Assembly (NCBI RefSeq): GCF_026626665.1
Contig: NZ_JAPNKE010000002.1
Coordinates: 11,180,001 to 11,244,000 of the forward strand
Reading direction: 5' to 3'
Length of the DNA stretch: 64,000 nt
From: Nannocystis pusilla
GTDB lineage: Bacteria > Myxococcota_A > Polyangia > Nannocystales > Nannocystaceae
The position numbers and the translations under genes were made by a program. Under the pieces are notes generated by a model. That model saw nothing but the letters and a program-made list of their open reading frames with translations. It ran no database searches and was not told where the DNA came from. Positions 26,797 to 36,086 of this stretch are shown here, in pieces. The number at the start of each line of letters is the position of its first letter. Within the stretch, counting starts at the first letter, position 1.

Positions 26797-27869
26797 TCAC
26801 GAGCGCGCCGGCCGGCGGACCTCGGTGGCGCCGCGGACGAGCAGCGCGTCGAGCAGCGCGAACAGGGCGGTGTTGCCCAGCACGGAGGTGTGGCTGCCGG
26901 CCAGCCGTGGGACCGCGCGCCGCAGCTCGGCGCGGAACTCGGGCGCCGCGAGGGCCCGCTCGCGCGCAGGTCGGCCGCGAGGGCGGGGAAGCTGCGCTCG
27001 TCGGCGAGGGCCGCGAACAGGTTGCGGTCGCGCGGGTCGCTGCCCAGGGCGCGGCGGTCGCCGAGGATGGCCCGCTGGAAGCGGAGGAGGTCGGCGTCGG
27101 CGAGGTCGCCGAGGGTGCGGATCTTGTCGTCCGCGAGGCCGGCGGCGTGCTGGTCGGCCTCGAGCTGATGCACGCGGAAGTGGGCCGGTAAAGCGACGGC
27201 GTGCAGGCGCGTCAGCACGGTGCTGTTGGAGACCATGTCGACCCAGGTCCGCTCGCGCCGCCACAGGTTGCGCAGGTCGACGCGCGGGGCGCAAAAGCCG
27301 GACCACGGGGTGTCGACGGCGAGCAGGTCGACGGCGGCGAAGTCGGCGGCGCAGGCCGCCTCGAGGCGCACGCCGGCGTGCATCGCCTCGGCGCTGCCGC
27401 GCACGCGGACCTTGCCGCGCCGCAGCCGGCGATGGGTGAAGAGCGGGAACCACCGCGGCTCGACGATCGAGTTGAGGGCGCAGCGCGCGACGATGCCGCC
27501 CATCGAGTGAGCGACGATCACGACGTCCGGCCGCGGCGCGTGACAGGCGAGCTGCGCCAGCGCGCGCGCGAGATCGTCGCCGCTGCGGTCGAGGTAGCGC
27601 CCAAGGTCGTCGTAGAGGAACAGGTACGGCTGGACGCCGCCGCTCGCCAGCGCCCGCTCCGCCAGCGCCCGCAGCTCGCCGGGGTGGCCGTGGATCCCGT
27701 GGACCAACACCAGCGGCCGCAAGTCCGTGTGCGCGGGACCATAGGGCGCGAGCACACCGCCCCCGCCGTACGCGGCGAGCCGCGCCCGTTCGCGCGACTC
27801 GCCGAGATCGTCCGGGCCCAGTGGATCGAGCGACAGCACGCGGCTCCCGACGAAGAAGCGTGCGAGCAA
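26797..27869 (-). pseudogene. Lipase-like alpha/beta hydrolase, one frameshift
   Basis: About 357 aa when joined across a break near 26955. The N-terminal half has the lipase oxyanion segment LVLVHGIHGHPGEL and the nucleophile elbow VIVAHSMGGIVAR (S122), as in PGAP1-like and triacylglycerol lipases. After the break the frame continues EFRAELRRAVPRLAGSHTSVLGNTALFALLDALLVRG to the stop at 26797; LAGSHTSVLGN probably supplies the catalytic His. The start is uncertain: TTG 27869 is the first usable codon, but no ribosome binding site supports it. No signal peptide is evident. Upstream is a palindrome cluster at 28001-28085. The substrate is unknown. Confidence 0.75.
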
Positions 27870-28000
27870 TTCGGCGGGGCGCCGCGGCTGGGCGGTGGCG
27901 AGGCGATCGCCGTCACATGCCCGCGCGCGGCGCGACGCACGATGGCCTCGGCGAGCGAAGCGTCGCTCCGCGGCGAGGTGACGAGGCGGAGCGGCGGAGC

Positions 28001-28085
28001 CTGTCGTCTTCGACAGTTATTATCATGTCCCGATGAACATGTCGAAGGAGACATGCGTGAAAGGACATGTCCTATGCGACATGTC
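28001..28085. repeat. Palindrome cluster A (TGTC...GACA family)
   Basis: Three hairpins in 85 bp: CTGTCG-TCTT-CGACAG (28001-28016), CATGTC-GAAGGA-GACATG (28038-28055) and CATGTC-CTATGC-GACATG (28066-28083), plus a half copy at 28024-28029. It lies 16 nt beyond the stop of the minus-strand lipoprotein gene ending at 28101 and upstream of the lipase-like gene. Confidence 0.8.
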
Positions 28086-28100
28086 ATTCTAGAAGAGGCG

Positions 28101-28571
28101 CTATTCTTTCAGGGCGAGGGTGACGGAGTCGGCGCCGACGCAGGTCGGCTCGCAGTCGGGGCCGTTGGGCTGCGACTCGGAGTACGTCGGCGAGTACTGG
28201 CCCTCGCCGAGCAGCGCGCCGTCCTGGTGGATCTGCAGCGCGACGGACTTGGGGGCGTGGCCCTGCTGGAACTCGATGTTGCCGAGCTTGTGCTGCGACG
28301 GGTCGAGCGCGCAGCCCTCGAGGCCCAGGATGAACGGCGAGTTCTGCGGGCAGGCGGGGGGCGCCTCGCACTGCAGCGGCAGCGTCGCGGCGCACTCGAT
28401 CGTCTCGCCGTCGGCGACCACCGTGACCGTGTACTCGCCGGCCGTCCAGGCGTCGCGCTGCAGCGCGATCTGGAACGTGCTGCCGCAACCGATGAGCGTA
28501 CACGCCTGCGAGTCGCAGCCGGTCGAGGGCAGGCACGCGAGCGAGAGAGCGAGGAGGATCTTCCGGTGCAT
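28101..28571 (-). CDS. Small Cys-rich predicted lipoprotein
   Basis: A 156-aa exported protein: MHRKILLALSLACLPSTGCDSQ gives a signal peptide with a possible lipobox STGC (Cys19); Ser at -3 is not ideal, and the earlier Cys13 is an alternative. The mature part has several Cys (CTLIGCGS, IECAATLPLQCEAPPACPQNS, GPDCEPTCVGADS) and beta-strand-like segments, suggesting a disulfide-stabilised domain. I do not recognise the family. ATG 28571 places the signal peptide at the N-terminus. Palindrome cluster A follows the stop codon. Likely periplasmic or surface-exposed. Confidence 0.7.
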   Translation of the reverse strand: MHRKILLALSLACLPSTGCDSQACTLIGCGSTFQIALQRDAWTAGEYTVTVVADGETIECAATLPLQCEAPPACPQNSPFILGLEGCALDPSQHKLGNIEFQQGHAPKSVALQIHQDGALLGEGQYSPTYSESQPNGPDCEPTCVGADSVTLALKE

Positions 28572-28811
28572 GACGGCGCGATCGTAGCACCTGCGCCGCG
28601 GGTCGCTCGGGGGCGCGCGAGGGCATGCGGACAGTCGTTCGACCCCGGCGCGACGATGCACGACACGGGTCGCGGGCGTCGGTCCCCTGACCATGGCGAG
28701 CTGCGGCCCGAGGCGGCGACGCGCGATGCGACGCGCGCAGCGTGGCCTGCGCGTCGCGGTATCGCGCGCCGTGCTCGCAGAACGCTGTAGGCGGACGCGG
28801 AGCCGTTCGCT

Positions 28812-29195
28812 ATGGTCGAGCCCCGTCGCCTGGTCGCGGTGCTCATGCTCAAGATCCGTCGTCCGCAGATCGAGGCCCTGACGAACCTGTCGCGTCGGCG
28901 CCTGGTCGCGGGGGCGATCGTCCACCTCCGCGACGCGCACCCGGAGCGGTGGGCCGAGGCGACGGACGAGGTCGCTGGCGCGTGGGTCGAGCGGCGGCTG
29001 GCTCGCGGGCTGCAGCTCGGGCTCGTCGAGGAGGTGTCGCTGCTGCGTCACCTCGAGGTCGCGTCGCGCTTCGACGAGCGGTTCGCCGACTCCGACGACG
29101 CGATCGGGGTGCTGCACGACCTCGAAGGGCTGCAATCGTGGCCCGAGCCGATGGAGCTGCTCGCCAGCCTGTACGGGAGCCCGGCAGAGACATGA
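28812..29195 (+). CDS. Small protein heading a type VI cargo-like operon
   Basis: A 127-aa protein without signal peptide. MLKIRRPQIEALTNLSRRRLVAGAIVHLRDAHPERW followed by VERRLARGLQLGLVEEVSLLRHLEVASRFDERF resembles the short helical proteins often found beside type VI cargo genes in Proteobacteria and Myxococcota; their role is unproven. The start could be ATG 28812 or ATG 28845 (MLKIRRPQ), and the latter fits those relatives better. Its TGA overlaps the ATG of the next gene (ATGA at 29192), showing translational coupling with the putative cargo. I infer a chaperone or adaptor role. Confidence 0.65.
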   Translation: MVEPRRLVAVLMLKIRRPQIEALTNLSRRRLVAGAIVHLRDAHPERWAEATDEVAGAWVERRLARGLQLGLVEEVSLLRHLEVASRFDERFADSDDAIGVLHDLEGLQSWPEPMELLASLYGSPAET

Positions 29196-30807
29196 CCCAA
29201 AGACCAGCCCCGAGACCCGCGCCGCGCAAGACGCCGCCGCCCGCCCTGAAGAGCAAGGCGGGTCAGCCGGCCAACAAGCCGTGCGCGACCTGCCAGAAGC
29301 AGCAGCAGCGCAAGGTCCCGCCGTGCGACTTCGACAAGCTCGAGTTCAGCTGCAAGCACTGCGGCGTGGCCGACAAGCGAGAGATCAAGAGCGTCGCGTT
29401 CTGGCTCGACCAGGCGCGCGGCAAGATCATGACCAACCAGGTCCACTCGCCGAACAAGCGCAACCCGCGGGTGACGGACAGGTTCGAGGTCATCGACGCC
29501 GACACGATCACGGTCAAGGCCTCCGGCGGCCCCGGCTACTCGCCCGGGCACCCGGCGTTGACGGTCCAGCCGCCGGCGAACCTCGGCCCGGCGAAGGTGC
29601 TGCGCGGGCCGGTCCACCAGGTCGCGGTCACCTACGAGCCCAACTGGTTCCGGAACCGCCTCGCCAACGTCACGCGCATCGGCTTCTTCGCCGGCCTGCG
29701 CCAGTTCTTCTTCCCGCCGCCGGCGGTGTGGGTGGTCACGATGGCGGCCTGCGGGGCCGCCCGGCGCCGCAGCCCAAGGCGTTCTACAGCTGGAAGCACA
29801 AGATCGCGGTCTATCCGCCCGACATCTTCAAGCTCGGCCTCAGCCTGCCGTCGGTGCGGAAGAAGGAGAAGGCCAGCTCGTGGGGGCGCGAGGGCAAGGT
29901 CAGCTACGACAACAACTCGAGCTCCGACACGCGCGGCCTGGCCCGCACGTCGCAGTCGACCAAAGAGGAGATGCGCACGAGCGGCAACACCGAGCTGTAT
30001 CGCCGCACCGAGTCGGTCGGCAACAAGCACGGCACGGTGACGCAGACCCAGCAGCTCGGCACGATCCGCGGCCGCGACTACTCGTCCGACAAGTACGCGG
30101 CCAGCGACGCGCCCGACGGCCGCGCGCTGTCGACGGCCAAGAGCTTCACGTTCACGCGCAACGGCAAGGACTGGACGCAGTCGTTCAAGGCCGCCGAGTT
30201 CATCGAGTTCGTGCTGAACCTGCGCAAGCAGATCCTCGGGCTCATCGAGTTCTTCAAGGCGCTCGGCAACAAGATGCCGAAGATCGGCTGGACCTTCTCG
30301 GTCGAGGTCGAGGTGCTCGCCGGCAGCCTCGAGTACGAGTGGGGCTACAAGGAGTGGCCGAAGAACCACACCGTCTATAAATATTACAAAGTCGAGGTGG
30401 CGCTGACGCTGGTGTCGGCGAAGGCCGAGATCGCGTTCGGCCTCGAGCTGCTGAGCGCGAAGGCCCAGGTGTACGGCGCGGTGACGGGCGAGCTCAAGCT
30501 GACGTTCTCGCGCGAGGCCAACCCCGACCGCACCGGGCCGGCCGGGACGGTGTCGGTGCCGCCGCAGGTCGGCGGCGAGATCGGGGTCCGCGGCGCGCTC
30601 GGCGATTGGGTAGAGGTGGTCGGCAAGATCAACGCCGGCTTCGAGGGCGCGGCGACGATGGAGCTGGGCCCGTTCTCCCTCAAGGCCAACTTCGACCTGT
30701 CCCCCGGCAAGGGCACCTTCACCGCCAAGAGCAAGCTGTTCTTCAGCGTGACCAAATCGGCCACGCTGTGGGAGAAGCGGCCGATCTGGTCCCGCACCAT
30801 CCTGTGA
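29192..30807 (+). pseudogene. Putative type VI cargo protein, one frameshift
   Basis: About 538 aa when joined across a break near 29757. The N-terminal tail is Pro/Lys-rich (RPAPRKTPPPALKSKAG), followed by a zinc-knuckle-like segment (CATCQKQ...FSCKHCG), then VAVTYEPNWFRNRLANVTRIGFF and KAFYSWKHKIAVYPPDIFKLGLSL. A repetitive beta-rich C-terminal half follows (VEVALTLVSAKAEIAFGLELLSAKAQVYGAVTGELKLTF, GPFSLKANFDLSPGKGTFTAKSKLFFSV). There is no signal peptide. The beta-rich half suggests a pore-forming or structural toxin domain, but no toxin motif is certain. It is translationally coupled to the gene upstream and 2 nt from the gene downstream, so all three belong to one operon. Confidence 0.65.
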
Positions 30808-30809
30808 CG

Positions 30810-31595
30810 ATGTCCACCGTCGATTACCTCAACGTCTCGATCCACGGCTACGCCTGCGAGGTGTTCGTCAACCGCGCGCCGATCCTGCGCACCCCGGTCG
30901 ACGTGCCGTACACCGCGATCCCCTCGGTCAGCGAGTGGCTCGTCAGCGGCGACAACGAGATCGCGGTCCGCATCGACGCGATCGCGCCGCCGGCGACGAC
31001 CGCCGACCCGCTGTCGCCGCGCCGGCTGATCGTGCAGCGCTGCGTCGGCCCGCTCGGCGAGATCGTGCCCGCCGGCGAGGACGTACCGATCGACGGCCTC
31101 ACCTACGCGCCGGGGCCCGACGACCCGGCGCCGACGCTGCCGCTGCGGATCGCCTACGAGTTCCGCCTGCCGCCGGGGCCGACGTGGGCGTGGCAGACCG
31201 CAGCAACGCTGTCGCTCGACGCGGCGACCACCGCCGAGCTGCTGATGTTCCTCGACGCGTTGCACGCCGACCTGGCGCTGGGTGACATCCCCGGGCTGCT
31301 GTCGCGCCAGCGCATCAAGTTCGCCGAGCTGGCGCCGCTCTACGGCATGACGCCCGAATCGGCGCGCGCGGGGCTGTTGCAGCAATTCACGGAGCTGTCG
31401 AAGGACGGGGCGTGGACGGTGGAGCCGCTGCGCCCGGACGACGTGGTGCTGCACCTGTGCTGCGACGGCCGCGTGGTCGAGCCGCGCACCCGCGACGACC
31501 AACCGGTGCTGCGCGGGCAAGCGGCCGACGGCAACGCGTGGTCGCTGCCGGTGTTCATCAGCCGCATCGACGGGATGTTCGAGGTGGTCCGGTAG
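30810..31595 (+). CDS. Unknown protein, third gene of cargo-like operon
   Basis: A 261-aa protein starting MSTVDYLNVSIHGYACEVFVNRAPILRTPVDVPYTAIPSVSEWLVSGDNEIAVRID, which looks like a beta-sandwich with a carbohydrate-binding or jelly-roll style ('SVSEWLVSGDNEIAV'). The second half is helical (LDAATTAELLMFLDALHADL, LLSRQRIKFAELAPLYGMTPESARAGLLQQF) and ends in a small beta domain. No signal peptide and no catalytic motif. It starts 2 nt after the preceding stop, so it is co-translated with the putative cargo; an immunity or stability role is possible but not shown by the sequence. Confidence 0.7.
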   Translation: MSTVDYLNVSIHGYACEVFVNRAPILRTPVDVPYTAIPSVSEWLVSGDNEIAVRIDAIAPPATTADPLSPRRLIVQRCVGPLGEIVPAGEDVPIDGLTYAPGPDDPAPTLPLRIAYEFRLPPGPTWAWQTAATLSLDAATTAELLMFLDALHADLALGDIPGLLSRQRIKFAELAPLYGMTPESARAGLLQQFTELSKDGAWTVEPLRPDDVVLHLCCDGRVVEPRTRDDQPVLRGQAADGNAWSLPVFISRIDGMFEVVR

Positions 31596-31842
31596 GCGGC
31601 CGCGCCGGCGCCGATCCGGCGCCCGGTTCCGCGGCCTCGGCGCTGTGAATCGTTGAGCCGTACAGCTGGGCTTGGCGAGGTGTCTCGACAGCACACGGGC
31701 CCCGCCGACCGTCGATGTCGTTCTTCCGGCCGTTTCCACTCGTCTTGCGCTTCTCTGGGAGCTTCGGCCCGGTCTGGCGGGCTCCGAGCGCGGCCGGCCC
31801 TCACTCGACACCACTGCGCGATCCCGCTACCCTCCGTCGCGC

Positions 31843-33129
31843 GTGCTCCGCCATCTCCACCTGACCAACGTCGGTCCAGCGGCCGAGATGGTGGCCGACC
31901 TCGCGCCACGGCTGAACTTGATCACCGGGGACAACGGGCTCGGCAAGAGCTTCCTGCTGGACATCGCCTGGTGGGCGCTCACTCGCACGTGGCCGGCGAA
32001 GGTGAACTCCCGCCTCGTGTCGGGATTGATGGCGCGTCCGCGCGGGCCCGGCAAGGCGACGATCGAGTTCGGGTTCGACGGCGCCAAGAGGCTCAAGCGC
32101 TACGTCAGCGAGTTCGACCGTCAAGCGCAGGCCTGGGTGGGTAGCCCCGGACGCCCCGCCAACCCCGGCCTCGTCCTCTACGCGCAGGTCGATGGCAGCT
32201 TCTCGCTGTGGGACCCGGCGCGCAACTACTGGCGTACCACTGGGAACGTCGACGTCAGCGAGCGACGGCCGGCCTACGTGTTCAACCCTCGCGAAGTCTG
32301 GGAGGGGCTGCGGGCGGATGACGGCGCTCAGCTGTGCAATGGGCTGCTCGCCGATTGGGCGCTGTGGCAGAAGGAGAACGGCGAGGCGTTCTCCTGGCTC
32401 GGCGACGTCCTGCGCGTCCTCTCACCGCCTGGGGCCGAGCTCCGACCGGGGGCGCTGGTCCGTCTCGGCCTCGACGACGTGCGCGACATCCCGACCATTC
32501 GCATGCCTTACGGGCTCGATGTCCCGGTGGTGCACGCGTCCGCCGGGATCCGGCGGATCCTCGCGCTCTCTTATCTGCTGGTGTGGAGCTGGCAAGAGCA
32601 TGGGCGGGCCAGCCAGCAGCTCGACCAGCCGAGCGCGCATCAGGTCATCTTCTTGATCGATGAAATCGAGGCGCATCTGCACCCTCGATGGCAGCGCCGG
32701 ATCGTCAAGCCGTTGCTCGATATCGTCGAATCGCTGGCGGAGCAGGCGTCCGTTCAGATCATCTCGGCGACCCAGTCGCCGCTGGTCCCGGCCTCGATGG
32801 AGCCGCTCTTCGATCCCGAGCGCGACGCTTGGTTCGACCTCGACTTGACCCTCGACGAGGCCCAGCCCCACGTCGTCCTGCAGCGACGCCCCTTCGTTCG
32901 CCGGGGTGACGTCGCAAGTTGGCTGACGAGCGAGGCCTTCGACCTGAAGGAAGCTCGATCGCTGGAGGCCGAGGTTGCGATCCAGCAAGCGCTCGCGTTG
33001 CTGCGTGGCGAGCTCCCGCGAGCCGAGGCCCCGCGGATCGACGCCGAGCTCCGCTCGACCCTCGGCGAGCAAGACCGTTTCTGGATCCGCTGGAGCGCCT
33101 TCTTGGAGTCATTGCAGGGCGTCGCATGA
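31843..33129 (+). CDS. AAA ATPase of an ATPase-HNH pair (Septu PtuA-like)
   Basis: A 428-aa SMC/ABC-like AAA ATPase. The N-terminus VLRHLHLTNVGPAAEMVADLAPRLNLITGDNGLGKSFLL carries the Walker A motif (G29 to S36, catalytic K35). HQVIFLIDEIEAHLHPRWQRRIVKPLL carries Walker B (D273, E274), with the D-loop-like HLHP typical of OLD/AAA_21 ATPases. VHASAGIRRILALSYLLVW precedes it, like a signature motif. Such ATPases control partner nucleases in Septu, retron and Abi defence systems. I chose GTG 31843 because the preceding frame is Pro/Arg-rich. The HNH gene begins 3 nt after the stop. Cytoplasmic. Confidence 0.85.
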   Translation: MLRHLHLTNVGPAAEMVADLAPRLNLITGDNGLGKSFLLDIAWWALTRTWPAKVNSRLVSGLMARPRGPGKATIEFGFDGAKRLKRYVSEFDRQAQAWVGSPGRPANPGLVLYAQVDGSFSLWDPARNYWRTTGNVDVSERRPAYVFNPREVWEGLRADDGAQLCNGLLADWALWQKENGEAFSWLGDVLRVLSPPGAELRPGALVRLGLDDVRDIPTIRMPYGLDVPVVHASAGIRRILALSYLLVWSWQEHGRASQQLDQPSAHQVIFLIDEIEAHLHPRWQRRIVKPLLDIVESLAEQASVQIISATQSPLVPASMEPLFDPERDAWFDLDLTLDEAQPHVVLQRRPFVRRGDVASWLTSEAFDLKEARSLEAEVAIQQALALLRGELPRAEAPRIDAELRSTLGEQDRFWIRWSAFLESLQGVA

Positions 33130-33132
33130 TCC

Positions 33133-33789
33133 GTGTCACTCGCGCCCGAGCCGCCCGACTTCGATCGTTGCGTGCGTCAGCCCGGGCTGGCCGCCCTCGC
33201 CGAGATGGTTGGAGAGACGAGCCCCAACAGGCCAGGGCCGAAGCGCTCGAAGCTCGCCGAGCGCCGCGAAGACATTCCTGCAGACAAGTTGCCGCCGTAC
33301 TGGCGGGAGGCGATCCCGGACTTGCTCCGCGCGTACCGCCGGATCTGCGCCTACACGGCGCTCTATATCTACCCCGTCACCAGCGCGGCCTCAGTCGATC
33401 ACAGCGTGGCAAAGTCGATTCAATGGCGCCACGTGTATGAATGGTATAACTATCGCCTCGCCTGCGCGCGCGTCAACAGCAGCAAGGGCGTACGCGAGGC
33501 GCTCGACCCGTTCGAGATCGAGAACGAATGGTTTTCACTCGAGCTGGTCGGCTACCAGATCGTCCCTGGCGAGGGGCCGCAGGGTCCGCTCCGCGCCTCG
33601 ATCCTGGCGACCATCGAGGCGCTCAAACTCAATCACGTCGACTTCCGTGACGAGCGAGCCGAGTATGCCGAGGCATACTTGGGGCGCGACATTTCCTTCG
33701 CGTTCTTACGCAGTCACGCGCCCTTCGTCGCCCAGGAGCTCCAGCGGCAAGGGCGACTCGTCGCCGACGACGCGCAGCAGGCCCGGTAA
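33133..33789 (+). CDS. HNH-type nuclease partner (Septu PtuB-like)
   Basis: A 218-aa protein. The core ICAYTALYIYPVTSAASVDHSVAK with HVYEWYNYRLACARVNSSKG supplies the His-Asn-Asn arrangement of HNH nucleases: D89-H90, N106 and N115. LDPFEIENEWFSLEL follows, as in TIGR02646-like retron/Septu HNH proteins. The usual CxxC zinc pair is missing (CAYT instead), so it may be a zinc-less branch. It starts at GTG 33133, 3 nt after the ATPase stop. Several codons here (TAT, AAT, ATA) are unlike the neighbours, hinting at horizontal transfer. With the ATPase it makes a two-gene module likely to cut nucleic acid on a trigger, probably in phage defence. Cytoplasmic. Confidence 0.75.
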   Translation: MSLAPEPPDFDRCVRQPGLAALAEMVGETSPNRPGPKRSKLAERREDIPADKLPPYWREAIPDLLRAYRRICAYTALYIYPVTSAASVDHSVAKSIQWRHVYEWYNYRLACARVNSSKGVREALDPFEIENEWFSLELVGYQIVPGEGPQGPLRASILATIEALKLNHVDFRDERAEYAEAYLGRDISFAFLRSHAPFVAQELQRQGRLVADDAQQAR

Positions 33790-33957
33790 GCTGTCGTACT
33801 TGCCGTGATCCCGAGCTGGGACAGCGCGAGCGTGTACGGGCACTTCAAAGTTTGCGAGTCGAAGTCGTGAATCTGCTTTCGATCGGGATAATACCGGTAC
33901 AGGGCTGCATCGGCGGACGGCGTAGTAGCGACGCTGCCTTGGTTAGCATCCGCCGCG

Positions 33958-35565
33958 ATGCATCCACGCAGCCTCGCGGCGTTCGTCCCTGTCGTCATGG
34001 TCCTCGCCTGCGGCGATCCGGACGCCTCGTCCGGGGCGACGCTCGGCGTGACGACCACGACGGGCGCTTCCACGACGGACGCCTCCACCACCGCGGAGAC
34101 CGGCACCACGGCGCCCACCAGCAGCGGGAGCCCGACCGAGGCCAGCACCGGCGACGGCAGCGATGCCAGCGACGGCTCGACCGGCAGCGTCCCGCCGCCG
34201 CCGCTGCCTGGCTTGCGGGCCGAGTATTTCGCCACCTACATCGACCCGGTCCTGTCGCGCGTCGACCCCGGACTCGACTTCGTCTGGGGTCTCGACGCCC
34301 CCGATGCCTCGCTGCCGGTGGATCGCTACTCGATCCGCTGGACCGGCTCCTTGCTCGCGCCCGCGACCGGGACTTACAAAATTATCACCGAGACCGACGA
34401 CGGCGTCCGCGTATGGGTCGACGACGCTCTGGTGATCGACGACTGGACCCCGCATTACGTCACCCGCAACGAGGCGACGGTCGAGCTCGCGGCCGGGGTG
34501 CCGACGCCGATCCGCGTCGACTACTTTGAAATCGACATCGAGGCGTCGGCCCGATTGTTGTGGTCGAGCGATGCGATCCCCGAGCAGGTCATCCCCGTCG
34601 ACAACCTGCTCGCGGCCGATCCGCCGGCCGAGCTCGGTCCGCCCAAGCCCCCTTACGCCAATCCCGTGATCCCGTTCGATTGCCCCGACCCCGGGGTCAT
34701 CGGCGTCGAGCAGCCGGACGGTCCGCACTTTTACATGGTCTGCACCGGCGGCTCGTTCCCGATCCGTCACTCACGCGACCTCGTGTTGTGGAGCGACACC
34801 GGCGCCGCGGTGCTGCCCAACGGCAAGCCCGCGTGGGCTGCCAACGGCAATCGCAACTGGGCGCCCGAGCTGCACCGCGTGGCCGGCAAGTACGTCGCGT
34901 ACTTCACCACCGTCAACGGCGCCAACGTGCTCAGCATCGGTGCGGCCTACGCCGACGAGCCGCTCGGGCCCTACGTCGAGACCGGCGGCCCGCTCGTCGA
35001 GCATCCGCTCGGGGTCATCGACGCCAGCTACTACGAGGATTCCGGCACGCCGTATCTCACCTACAAGATCGACGGCAATTCGCAGGGCCAGCCGACGCCG
35101 ATCTTCATCCGCCAGCTCACCCCCGACGGCCTGGCGTTCGCCGGGGAGCCGGTGCAGATCTTGACGAACGACGCCAACACCTGGGAGGGCGGGGTCGTCG
35201 AGGCGCAGTGGCTGGTCCGGCGCGACGACTACTATTATTTGCTGTACAGCGGCAACGTCTACGATCACCGCTACCGCACCGGCGTCGCGCGCTCGGCGAA
35301 CCTGCTGGGGCCGTACGAGAAGCTGGGCCCGCCGATCCTCGCCAACAACGAGCGCTGGGTCGGCCCCGGCCACGGCACCTTGTTGCCCGTGGGCGGGCTC
35401 GACTTCTTCATCTATCACGCGTGGACGAACGCCGGGAACGGCACCCACGACGGCGGCGCGGGCCGGCACGTGCTCGTCGATCGCGTCGTGTGGGAGAACG
35501 GTTGGCCGCGGATCCACGACGGCACGCCGAGCCGCTCGCTGCAGACCTGGCCCGGCGAGCCGTGA
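33958..35565 (+). CDS. PA14-GH43 lipoprotein
   Basis: A 535-aa lipoprotein: the signal peptide has lipobox VLAC (Cys18), then a Thr/Ser/Gly linker to residue 80. Residues 85-215 are a PA14 domain (LRAEYFATYID, YSIRWTGSLLAPATGTYKIITETDDGVRVWVDDALVIDDW). Residues 230-530 are a five-bladed GH43 catalytic domain: catalytic base D244 in DCPDPGVIG, D355 in GVIDASYYEDSGTPYL and general acid E415 in GGVVEAQWL. GH43 enzymes cleave arabinose or xylose linkages in plant polysaccharides; PA14 probably binds sugar. It is surface-anchored and likely degrades external glycans. ATG 33958 sits just ahead of the signal peptide. Confidence 0.9.
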   Translation: MHPRSLAAFVPVVMVLACGDPDASSGATLGVTTTTGASTTDASTTAETGTTAPTSSGSPTEASTGDGSDASDGSTGSVPPPPLPGLRAEYFATYIDPVLSRVDPGLDFVWGLDAPDASLPVDRYSIRWTGSLLAPATGTYKIITETDDGVRVWVDDALVIDDWTPHYVTRNEATVELAAGVPTPIRVDYFEIDIEASARLLWSSDAIPEQVIPVDNLLAADPPAELGPPKPPYANPVIPFDCPDPGVIGVEQPDGPHFYMVCTGGSFPIRHSRDLVLWSDTGAAVLPNGKPAWAANGNRNWAPELHRVAGKYVAYFTTVNGANVLSIGAAYADEPLGPYVETGGPLVEHPLGVIDASYYEDSGTPYLTYKIDGNSQGQPTPIFIRQLTPDGLAFAGEPVQILTNDANTWEGGVVEAQWLVRRDDYYYLLYSGNVYDHRYRTGVARSANLLGPYEKLGPPILANNERWVGPGHGTLLPVGGLDFFIYHAWTNAGNGTHDGGAGRHVLVDRVVWENGWPRIHDGTPSRSLQTWPGEP

Positions 35566-35603
35566 GCGGCGAGCGCCGTCCCACTTCGGCTAGACTTCTC
35601 GCC

Positions 35604-36023
35604 GTGGCGGAGCCCGTCGACGACCCTGCGGAGGACGCCTCGCGCCGCCCCGGCGAAGCATGGCTCGCGCACCAGCAGCGCCTCGCGCACCTCGCCGACG
35701 CGGCCGAGCGCCTGGGGCCCGAACACGGAGCGAAGCTGATGCGGCGCGTGTGGGCGGCCGCGGAGTACCGCGATGTCTGGTGGCAGGTCGCACGGCTCGT
35801 GGTGACGTGGGGGGCGGGCAGCGTCGGGTTCCTGCGCGCGAGGCTGGCGGAAGACCCCTCGCGCACCATCGGCGTCGTCGTGCAGGCGAAGTCGTACGGC
35901 GCGGAGGGGCTCGCCGCGCTGCTGCCCGAGCTTCGCGCGCTCGCTGCGGATCCCGACCCCGATCTGGCAGAGTCCGCGGCCGCCGCATGCGAATGGCTCG
36001 ACGGCACGCGCGACAGCCGTTGA
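35604..36023 (+). CDS. Small unknown protein, helical-repeat-like
   Basis: A 139-aa soluble protein: VAEPVDDPAEDASRRPGEAWLAHQQRLAHLADAAERLGPEHGAKLMRRVW, then RLVVTWGAGSVGFLRARLAEDPSRTIGVVVQAKSYGAEGLAALLPELRALAADPDPDLAESAAAACEWL. The second half reads like two HEAT-type helical hairpins. No function can be given. The GTG at 35604 is used; an in-frame GTG at 35562 overlapping the preceding stop is possible but adds an Arg/Thr-rich leader. There is no signal peptide. It follows the GH43 gene by 38 nt. Confidence 0.6.
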   Translation: MAEPVDDPAEDASRRPGEAWLAHQQRLAHLADAAERLGPEHGAKLMRRVWAAAEYRDVWWQVARLVVTWGAGSVGFLRARLAEDPSRTIGVVVQAKSYGAEGLAALLPELRALAADPDPDLAESAAAACEWLDGTRDSR

Positions 36024-36086
36024 GGGGCCTCGGCAGGCCGCGTGGATGCGAAGACGCGGGCCGGATCGGTGTCGGCGTCTCGGCGA

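Noticed and set aside
28001..28085. Clustered short repeats considered as a CRISPR array
   Set aside because: Repeats are 6-10 bp palindromes with 4-6 nt loops and irregular spacing; no constant 25-40 bp repeat, no spacers, no cas genes.
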